This document shows, in pieces, positions 1 through 4,570 of a DNA stretch of 5,393 nucleotides. The notes under the pieces are model-generated. The model searched no databases and was not told the DNA's origin. It worked only from the letters and a program-made list of their open reading frames with translations. Origin of the DNA: Gammaproteobacteria bacterium. GTDB taxonomy: Bacteria > Pseudomonadota > Gammaproteobacteria > Steroidobacterales > Woeseiaceae. Position numbers and translations under genes: made by a program. The first letter of the stretch is position 1. Each line of letters begins with the position of its first letter. The stretch lies in the NCBI GenBank assembly GCA_029881015.1, contig JAOUNK010000243.1:1-5393 (forward strand), read 5' to 3'.

Positions 1-7
1 TCGAAAT

Positions 8-35
8 GAGAGGTCTGGCAGGTCAACGACCTCTC
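8..35 (+). repeat. 8-bp inverted repeat with an alternative inner hairpin
   Basis: GAGAGGTC (8-15) is the exact reverse complement of GACCTCTC (28-35), with a 12-base loop. A second AGGTC copy (20-24) can instead pair with GACCT (28-32) around an AAC loop, so two hairpins compete for the same right arm. No T-run follows directly. It could be an RNA structure at the end of an upstream gene or in a leader, or an operator. It lies too close to the window edge to assign a role. Confidence 0.4.
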
Positions 36-118
36 CGGCACGCCAAACGGTTCCCGACGAAATATCGATGTCGATATCGAGAATCCGTAAATGGTTGTCA
101 GAGAGGGATTTTTTCGGT

Positions 119-155
119 TTCAGCAAGACTTCAGTCTTCTTCAGCAAAGCTTCAG
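119..155 (+). promoter_or_regulatory. Four TTCAG motifs phased at 11-10-11 bp
   Basis: TTCAG occurs at 119-123, 130-134, 140-144 and 151-155, so start-to-start distances are 11, 10 and 11 bases. The last three copies read CTTCAG. Direct repeats about one helical turn apart are typical of binding sites for OmpR/PhoB-family response regulators, and the array ends 61 bases before the start of an outer-membrane protein gene, the usual kind of target. The motif does not match a regulator box I can name. A small inverted repeat, ACTGG-CAAT-CCAGT (163-176), follows. The array itself is seen directly; its regulatory role is inferred. Confidence 0.4.
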
Positions 156-216
156 CGAGTTTACTGGCAATCCAGTTACGGTGCCGACCAATCAATCAAC
201 AAATCAAGGACATCGA

Positions 217-765
217 ATGAAAACTCGATCAATACTTATCGCGGCAGTACTGGCCGTACTCATACCTGTGACCGCTTTTGCCGATAGCGGTTTCTTTCTT
301 GCCGCAAGTGTCGGCTCAGCGGAGCTGAGCGAAGACTTCGACGGGTTTGACGTGGATGTGGATTCGACGGCGTACCGGATTACAGCGGGCTGGCGGTTCA
401 GCGATTACCTGGCTGTCGAAGGTGGCTACCATAATTTCGGCGATTTCGAACAGCCATTCAATATTGCAGGTACGCCTACGGACGTCTCGCTCAAGGCCGA
501 TGGCTTCACGATCGGCGGCATTGGCAGCCTGCCACTGGGCGACCGTTTTGCGCTATTCGCGCGCGCCGGAGCGTTCTTCTGGGACGGAGACGCTGACATA
601 AACAATGTCACGCAAGCCAAGCCCGAGGATACCAATCTTTATCTGGGCGCCGGCGCACGGCTGGCCCTGTCCGAGCGTCTGTCACTGACGGCCGACGCAT
701 CTCGTTACGATCTCGACGATACCTCGAGCACCGTATTCTCCGTTGGTTTCGAATTGCGCTTCTAG
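217..765 (+). CDS. Outer-membrane beta-barrel protein, OmpA-like 8-strand type
   Basis: This encodes a 182-residue exported protein predicted to form a small beta-barrel in the outer membrane. The ATG at 217 is preferred because AAGGA (206-210) lies six bases upstream and because it opens directly on a signal peptide: basic MKTR, a hydrophobic core, and a likely cleavage after A22 (AFA|DSG). The longer open frame from 91 would bury that signal. The mature part alternates aromatic/hydrophobic and polar residues in strand-like blocks (AYRITAGWRF about 52-61, LAVEGGYHNF 65-74, FALFARAGAFF 111-121, LYLGAGARLAL 141-151, LSLTADASRYDL 155-166) and ends in VGFELRF, a classic C-terminal beta-signal with terminal Phe recognised by the BAM machinery. 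Length and layout fit the outer-membrane beta-barrel (OmpA N-domain/OmpW-like) families. There is no C-terminal peptidoglycan-binding domain. Acidic loops (38-50, 123-139) are probably extracellular. The ligand or role is unknown. It appears monocistronic, with a terminator about 100 bases downstream. Confidence 0.85.
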   Translation: MKTRSILIAAVLAVLIPVTAFADSGFFLAASVGSAELSEDFDGFDVDVDSTAYRITAGWRFSDYLAVEGGYHNFGDFEQPFNIAGTPTDVSLKADGFTIGGIGSLPLGDRFALFARAGAFFWDGDADINNVTQAKPEDTNLYLGAGARLALSERLSLTADASRYDLDDTSSTVFSVGFELRF

Positions 766-791
766 CGCCTTGTTCTTTGGAGCGTCATGGC

Positions 792-819
792 CGTGATCGT
801 GACAATCGTCATGATCACG
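792..819. repeat. 12-bp hairpin with 4-base loop in the 3' untranslated region
   Basis: CGTGATCGTGAC (792-803) pairs with GTCATGATCACG (808-819) around an AATC loop. Eleven pairs are Watson-Crick and one is G-U in the + strand RNA. It starts 27 bases after the stop of the barrel gene and has no T-run, so it is not a classical terminator. It could protect the 3' end of the mRNA from exonucleases, or be a REP-like or regulator-binding palindrome. No second copy was seen in the window. Confidence 0.5.
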
Positions 820-865
820 ACAATTTCTCAGAGCATGGTTCTCTCAGGACTCGCTCCACCGCCAG

Positions 866-902
866 AAAACAAGAAGGCCCCCTCGCGGGGCCTTCTCGTT
901 TT
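866..902. terminator. Bidirectional intrinsic terminator between convergent genes
   Basis: AGAAGGCCCC (872-881) and GGGGCCTTCT (887-896) form a perfect 10-bp GC-rich stem with loop CTCGC. On the + strand the stem is followed by CG and TTTT (899-902), ending the beta-barrel transcript. On the - strand it is followed by T, G and TTTT (complement of 869-866), ending the lipoprotein transcript whose stop lies at 969-971. The U-tails are short and imperfect, but stem strength and position between convergent genes support a shared terminator. Confidence 0.85.
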
Positions 903-944
903 CCGGCCGAGATTGTCTGCGGTGTCAGAGCGCTGTCCGACCAA

Positions 945-958
945 TCGGCTCGCGCCGA
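945..958 (-). repeat. Short hairpin with GNRA-type tetraloop after the lipoprotein stop
   Basis: Read on the - strand, TCGGC-GCGA-GCCGA forms a 5-bp stem closed by GCGA, a GNRA tetraloop. It lies 10 bases downstream of the lipoprotein stop codon and before the terminator at 866-902. It may help stabilise the mRNA 3' end. A 5-bp stem can arise by chance in DNA of this composition. Confidence 0.25.
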
Positions 959-968
959 CTGACGGCTC

Positions 969-2549
969 TCAGCGACCTTCGCGCACGTGTAGAACCTGGT
1001 TGATGGGCGGTCCGACGATAGTCTGGGAGTTCCCTGACGGCCAATTGATCACGACTTTCGAAACGGCGGTCGCGTTTCCCAGGCCAAAATGCTGTGTCAG
1101 TTCGCTCTGGCTTCGCCAGCCTGAGTGGGTGCTGACTTCTCGAATCTGCTGCCGGGTCTCGTCTTCTGTCGCGGTCTCGACCACGATTAACGCGCCGATC
1201 GCGGAACGGTTCGAAGTGTCGCCTTCCAGCGCAACCCTTATCCAGTTCCCATCCGCAAAGCGATTTTCTATCAGGACGTTCTCTTCGAAGCCCTCGCCCG
1301 GGTGGTTCGGCCAGTTGCCGATGAGGATGTCGAGATCGCCATCGCGGTCATAGTCGCCAAGCGCCAGGCTCGAGGCATAGTGTATTGAGCGTCTGAATTC
1401 CCTGGAGTGGATTTGCTCGAAATGGCCCGCACCGTTGTTCAGGTATATTTCACTCGCTCCGCCCCAATTCGCAACGACCAGGTCGAGATCGGCGTCGTTA
1501 TCGAGGTCTCCGAACGTGACTGCATAACTGGATCCGGCATCCGTGGTCGCTCGGCCGCCGTCCATGACGCGGAAAGTGCCATCCCCGAGATTCTCGTAAA
1601 GATTATTGGCCATGCCGTAGAGATTGCCTGCATAGAGGTCCTGGTCACCATCGTTATCGACATCGCCCCAGGCGACAGACATCGGGAATGTCGCATCGAT
1701 GGGCAGGGCGTCCTCGTCCATCCGCGTGAATTGCAGATTGCCGTCGTTTCGATAAAGCGACAGTTTGAAGCCCTGCATTTCGGCCGTCGGACGATTTGCA
1801 ACTACCAGGTCCTGATCACCATCACCGTCGTAATCCGACCAGGAAGCGCCGCCACTGGCGTGGTTACTGTCGACGGCGTCGGTATTGAGGACCCGTTGAA
1901 TCGCCGTGCCCTCGAGATTTCGATACAGGAAGTTCACGCCGCTGTGGGACAGGCCACCGTTAGAGACGTAATAGTCGACAAACCCGTCGTTGTCTGCATC
2001 AGCAGCCGCGATCGAATAAGACCATCCCTTGTCCTCGGCCAGCCTGGCGGTGGCATGCCTGACAAAGCGCATGGTGCCATCCTTCGCGACTTCCTGTAAC
2101 AGGAGCAGGTTTTTCTGGTCACCCTGATTCGCGATAAACGAATCCAGATCACCATCATTGTCGAAGTCGGCCCAGGCACTTCCCGACGAGAACCCCTCGA
2201 CACTATCGAGACCTTCGATTGAGCGCGCTTCAAAATGTCCGCCGGAATTTTCGTAGAGTCGGTTGGCTTGGGGATAAGGTTCCGGCGACGATACGTCATA
2301 CCCGTTCGTTACGTAGATGTCAGGATCGCCGTCGCTGTCGTAGTCGACAAAAGATATGCCTCCTGTACTGGCGCGATCCGAGGTCAAAGGTGGCATTTCC
2401 ACAGCGACGAACACGCGCGGATCGGCGTCGACGTGTTGCTCGCTCTCGCACGCGGCGAGAGCGCCCGTAATGAGCGCTAGCGGCATCATGCCGATTAGGG
2501 CACGGGCTGATTGCGAGGCTGTGCAATACGAATCACGCTTCGATGCCAT
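969..2549 (-). CDS. FG-GAP/VCBS-repeat lipoprotein with C-terminal ASPIC/UnbV domain
   Basis: This encodes a 526-residue predicted lipoprotein. The ATG at 2549 is chosen over an upstream in-frame start at 2798 because GGAGGGA (2562-2556) lies six bases before it and because it places a signal sequence with lipobox LAAC (Cys34) at the N-terminus. The body holds seven DxDxDGxxD-type calcium loops at residues 69-77, 128-136, 184-192, 239-247, 296-304, 348-356 and 399-407, spaced 51-59 residues, each followed by a hydrophobic strand and often ANxG/ANxx. This is the FG-GAP/VCBS pattern of integrin-like beta-propellers, and seven repeats fit one seven-bladed propeller. The sixth loop has Ala353 where Gly is usual. 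Residues about 436-524 match the ASPIC/UnbV domain: SNRSAIGA, GWRSQSE, HFGLG and NWPSGNSQ. The family is common in marine and environmental bacteria, and its members are thought to bind proteins or glycans at the cell surface. No catalytic motif is visible and the ligand is unknown. It appears to be transcribed alone. Confidence 0.87.
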   Translation of the reverse strand: MASKRDSYCTASQSARALIGMMPLALITGALAACESEQHVDADPRVFVAVEMPPLTSDRASTGGISFVDYDSDGDPDIYVTNGYDVSSPEPYPQANRLYENSGGHFEARSIEGLDSVEGFSSGSAWADFDNDGDLDSFIANQGDQKNLLLLQEVAKDGTMRFVRHATARLAEDKGWSYSIAAADADNDGFVDYYVSNGGLSHSGVNFLYRNLEGTAIQRVLNTDAVDSNHASGGASWSDYDGDGDQDLVVANRPTAEMQGFKLSLYRNDGNLQFTRMDEDALPIDATFPMSVAWGDVDNDGDQDLYAGNLYGMANNLYENLGDGTFRVMDGGRATTDAGSSYAVTFGDLDNDADLDLVVANWGGASEIYLNNGAGHFEQIHSREFRRSIHYASSLALGDYDRDGDLDILIGNWPNHPGEGFEENVLIENRFADGNWIRVALEGDTSNRSAIGALIVVETATEDETRQQIREVSTHSGWRSQSELTQHFGLGNATAVSKVVINWPSGNSQTIVGPPINQVLHVREGR

Positions 2550-2662
2550 TTCTTGTCCCTCCGATCCAAAGCTTTTGCATTGTCGCAGAAATCTCACAGA
2601 GCAAGCTCCGCGAAGGACTCGCCCCCCGGCCAGTATAGAATACGACCCCTTGCGAAGCCGTC

Positions 2663-3214
2663 TTGTCTTCTCGCCGAGTGCGGCTAAAGGCTCCATCCGG
2701 GGTCTTTGTTGTAGCGGACCTGCTGGTACAACCGGAAACAAACGTAAACAGTCTTGAAACCTCCGCCCGGGCGCGGCTTGATATTGTACTCCCGACAACA
2801 GTCATGTGCGGCCTGGAGGACTCCATTCGCAATGCCGTGGCCGCCATATCGGAGACGGCGCCTGTCGATCTTCTCATCATCGCGACAGGCGTCCTGCACG
2901 ACGTGAGCATTCAGCCGGAGAAGAGTATCGGGGATATCGACCAGGAGGCGCTGCTGGACGTGCTCCGTGTCAATACAGTCGGGCCCGCGCTGGTCGCCAA
3001 ACACTTCCTGCCGAAGATGCGTCGCGACGCGAAAAGCGTTTTCGCCGCATTGTCGGCGAGGGTCGGAAGTATTGCCGACAATCGCCTCGGCGGCTGGGTT
3101 TCCTACCGTACTTCCAAGGCTGCGCTGAACATGCTGCTGAAGACGGCTGCTATTGAACAAGTGCGACGCATGCCGCTGGGACGGAAAGGTTATCGAGTAT
3201 TGATCTGCAACTGA
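2663..3214 (+). pseudogene. Short-chain dehydrogenase remnant, truncated at both ends
   Basis: The 183-codon open frame resembles classical SDR oxidoreductases (CsgA-like type) only from about residue 38 to 169 (about 2774-3169). Clear signs are LLIIATGVLHD (71-80 region), QPEKSIGDID, the VNT Asn at 104, the strand with Ser131 (SVFAALSARVGSIADNRLGGW), and YRTSK with Tyr148 and Lys152. The N-terminal glycine-rich NAD(P) motif (TGxxxGIG) is absent in every forward frame upstream. The NAG motif has Ile where Asn is usual. After AAIEQVRRMP the sequence leaves the family pattern: the expected HPGTV segment and about 65 further residues are missing, and the frame ends after 13 unrelated codons. Full-length relatives have roughly 230-250 residues. 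Without the Rossmann glycine loop it should not bind cofactor. The frame begins with TTG; a shorter version could start at ATG 2803. No good ribosome site was seen. A short expressed protein of other function cannot be excluded. Confidence 0.7.
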
Positions 3215-3215
3215 C

Positions 3216-3220
3216 AGGAG
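3216..3220 (+). promoter_or_regulatory. Shine-Dalgarno AGGAG supporting a TTG start
   Basis: AGGAG lies 10 bases before TTG 3231 and immediately after the TGA (3212-3214) of the SDR remnant. It is the only good site before the SOUL gene, and the TTG opens a complete signal peptide, whereas the next in-frame ATG (3267) would cut that signal roughly in half. Confidence 0.6.
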
Positions 3221-3230
3221 TGAGATAGCA

Positions 3231-3875
3231 TTGATAGGATTTCGCAACGTTTTATTAATTCTGCTTATGGCTGCGCAGTCCGCCATGGCGATTGAAGAAC
3301 CCTCATTTGAGGTTCTGCACGTTGCCGACGACTACGAGGTGCGCCGCTACGCGCCGTTTATCGTGGCCGAGGTCGATGTCGAGGGACCCATGGATGAGGC
3401 TGGTGGCACGGCGTTCCGCATTCTGGCCGGCTATATTTTCGGCGACAACGAGCCCCGCGTGAAAATGGCCATGACGGCACCCGTGACTACCCGACCTGCA
3501 GCTGACGGTGAACGCATGCGGATGACCGCTCCGGTGCTCGCGGAGCCAGCCGCCGCGGAGCGCGACGCCTACACTTTTGCTTTCGTGATGGAGTCCAGGT
3601 ACTCGATGGACACGCTGCCGCAACCGATCGACTCGCGCATCAGGCTGGTTGAGAAACCGGCGCGCGTCATTGTTGCCCGCCGCTACTCGGGGAGCTGGAG
3701 CGAGAAGAAATACCTCGACAACAAGGCAAAGCTCCTGGCGGCCCTGGAAGCGGACGGCGTGGCAGTCGCCGGGATACCGTATTTCGCGCGCTACAACAGC
3801 CCCTTCGCGCCATGGTTCCTGCGCCGCAACGAGGTGCTGGTCGAAGTCAGCTGGCCGCCGGCAGACGAAGGCTGA
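3231..3875 (+). CDS. SOUL-family haem-binding protein, exported
   Basis: This encodes a 214-residue protein of the SOUL/p22HBP haem-binding family. The TTG at 3231 has AGGAG ten bases upstream and begins a signal peptide (MIGFRN, then a hydrophobic core to about residue 16, likely cleavage AMA|IEEP after residue 20), so the mature protein should be periplasmic. Family hallmarks run in order: FEVLHVADDYEVRRYAPF (26-43), AFRILAGYIFG (61-71), the duplicated KMAMTAPV (78-85) and RMRMTAPVL (95-103), ESRYSMDTLPQP (121-132), YSGSWSE (152-158), and the C-terminal YNSPFAPWFLRRNEV (188-202). The family binds haem or other tetrapyrroles; its bacterial function is poorly defined and no enzymatic activity is assumed. 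It starts 16 bases after the stop of a truncated SDR frame on the same strand, which suggests the two once shared an operon. The gene ends convergently, 21 bases from the glutathione-peroxidase gene. The TTG start may hold expression low. Confidence 0.88.
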   Translation: MIGFRNVLLILLMAAQSAMAIEEPSFEVLHVADDYEVRRYAPFIVAEVDVEGPMDEAGGTAFRILAGYIFGDNEPRVKMAMTAPVTTRPAADGERMRMTAPVLAEPAAAERDAYTFAFVMESRYSMDTLPQPIDSRIRLVEKPARVIVARRYSGSWSEKKYLDNKAKLLAALEADGVAVAGIPYFARYNSPFAPWFLRRNEVLVEVSWPPADEG

Positions 3876-3901
3876 GCGCCGCTTGCAAGTACGCGCTCAG
3901 C
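3871..3901. repeat. Inverted repeat that pairs the two convergent stop codons
   Basis: GCTGAGCGC (3871-3879) and GCGCTCAGC (3893-3901) are perfect 9-bp inverted arms with a 13-base loop containing the palindrome CTTGCAAG (3882-3889). The TGA of the SOUL gene (3873-3875) lies in the left arm and the TGA of the peroxidase gene (TCA at 3897-3899) in the right arm, at mirror positions. There is no T-tract on either side, so a classical intrinsic terminator is not supported. It may still end or stabilise both transcripts. Confidence 0.5.
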
Positions 3902-4436
3902 GCCGCAATGCCGTCTCGATTGCAGCGACAAGGTCCGCATCGTCGGGCTGTGTGCGCGGGCTGAACTCGGCGATGAGCGCGCCATCACGTCCGATCAGGT
4001 ACTTGTGAAAATTCCAGGTCGGGTAAGTCCCCGCCCGGGCGGCGAGCTGCGCATAGAACGGATGCGCCTTGCCTTCCTTGACCGTCACTTTTTCGAACAT
4101 CGGAAACCTGACCTTGTACGTCAGCCGACAGAACTCCTGGATCTCTTCTTCCGTGCCCGGTTCCTGGCCAAGGAAGTCGTTCGACGGAAACCCGAGAACG
4201 ACGAGTCCATCTTCGCCGTAGGTCTGGTATAGCTTTTCCAAGCCGTCATACTGCGGGGTATTGCCGCATTTCGATGCCGTGTTTACGACCAACAGGACAT
4301 TGCCCTTGTAGGTATCGGCGAGGTTGATCGTTTCATTGGAGGCCAGGCGCCGAAAATCCTGATCGAGTAGCGAGGTATCGGCCAAAACGGGTGTGGAAAT
4401 CGTCATCAGGATGAGTGCTCCAAGTGCAAATCGCAT
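3897..4436 (-). CDS. Glutathione-peroxidase-family protein, periplasmic, Cys type
   Basis: This encodes a 179-residue thiol peroxidase of the glutathione peroxidase family, which reduces hydrogen peroxide and lipid hydroperoxides using glutathione or thioredoxin-like donors. The ATG at 4436 has GGAG (4446-4443) six bases upstream and begins a signal peptide (MRFALGALILMTISTPVLA|D, cleavage after residue 19), so it should act in the periplasm. Peroxidatic Cys57 lies in VNTASKCGNTPQYDGLEKLY. The second signature is GFPSNDFLGQEPG (82-94), where relatives usually have FPCNQF: the Cys is Ser85 and the tetrad Gln is Asp87. Trp141-Asn142 of WNF are kept. Cys103 (EEIQEFCRLTY) sits where the resolving cysteine of two-Cys, thioredoxin-dependent members lies, so a Cys57-Cys103 disulfide cycle is plausible. 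Length is normal for a bacterial member plus signal. It converges with the SOUL gene and diverges from the NAD(P)-binding gene across 134 bases. Whether glutathione is the real reductant is not known. Confidence 0.9.
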   Translation of the reverse strand: MRFALGALILMTISTPVLADTSLLDQDFRRLASNETINLADTYKGNVLLVVNTASKCGNTPQYDGLEKLYQTYGEDGLVVLGFPSNDFLGQEPGTEEEIQEFCRLTYKVRFPMFEKVTVKEGKAHPFYAQLAARAGTYPTWNFHKYLIGRDGALIAEFSPRTQPDDADLVAAIETALRR

Positions 4437-4461
4437 GTCTGTCTCCAGTGTGGAAGAGGTG

Positions 4462-4485
4462 CCTGCGTACGCATACGAACGCAGG
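4462..4485. promoter_or_regulatory. 7-bp inverted repeat in the peroxidase upstream region
   Basis: CCTGCGT (4462-4468) and ACGCAGG (4479-4485) are exact inverted arms around a 10-base spacer. A 10-base perfect palindrome, TGCGTACGCA (4464-4473), overlaps the left arm. It lies 26-49 bases upstream of the peroxidase ATG, so it could be an operator for that gene or a leader hairpin in its mRNA. No known regulator consensus is recognised. Confidence 0.35.
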
Positions 4486-4534
4486 GGAGGCGCTCATCCT
4501 GCCGTGCTGGGGATCGGGAATACACCGCTAATGT

Positions 4535-4550
4535 GTAACAAGTAGTAACA
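4535..4550. promoter_or_regulatory. GTAACA direct repeat at 10-bp spacing in a divergent intergenic region
   Basis: GTAACA occurs at 4535-4540 and 4545-4550, separated by AGTA, one helical turn start to start. It lies in the most AT-rich part of the 134-base region between the divergent peroxidase and NAD(P)-binding genes, 21-36 bases before the GTG start of the latter. An adjacent ACAC...GTGT inverted pair spans 4522-4536. It is a plausible activator or repressor site, but two hexamers may be chance. Confidence 0.3.
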
Positions 4551-4570
4551 GCCTTGCGAGGACGTTGACA

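Noticed and set aside
65..82. Three hexamer-like units TCGATG, TCGATA, TCGAGA in tandem
   Set aside because: Only three imperfect copies are present, so this is not a convincing repeat array.
10..90. A 26-codon natural-looking tail (ending at TAA 88-90) that could be the end of an upstream + strand gene
   Set aside because: An in-frame TGA at 7-9 precedes it, and the other two forward frames are also open here, so it cannot be told from chance without sequence to the left.
82..115. Possible terminator: AATCC pairing with GGATT followed by a T-run
   Set aside because: The stem has only five solid pairs around a loop of about 20 bases and merges into the T-run, so it is too weak to call.
1407..2099. 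A 230-codon open frame on the + strand opposite the lipoprotein gene
   Set aside because: It is antisense to the FG-GAP repeats. The biased Asp/Gly codons of the repeats read as Val/Ile/Pro in reverse, which keeps the frame open. It has no recognisable domain, and the - strand protein is unmistakable.
2632..2665. A possible - strand promoter for the lipoprotein gene (TATACT or TATTCT as -10)
   Set aside because: No acceptable -35 hexamer lies at 16-18 bases from either candidate.
3201..3228. TGATCT as a possible -35 of a ChrR-type sigma factor before the SOUL gene
   Set aside because: The matching -10 would fall just before the start codon and put the transcript start downstream of the ribosome site, and the -10 sequence does not fit.
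2684..3286. A 200-codon open frame on the - strand
   Set aside because: It is antisense to the SDR remnant and the start of the SOUL gene and shows no family pattern. The + strand carries the clear SDR motifs.
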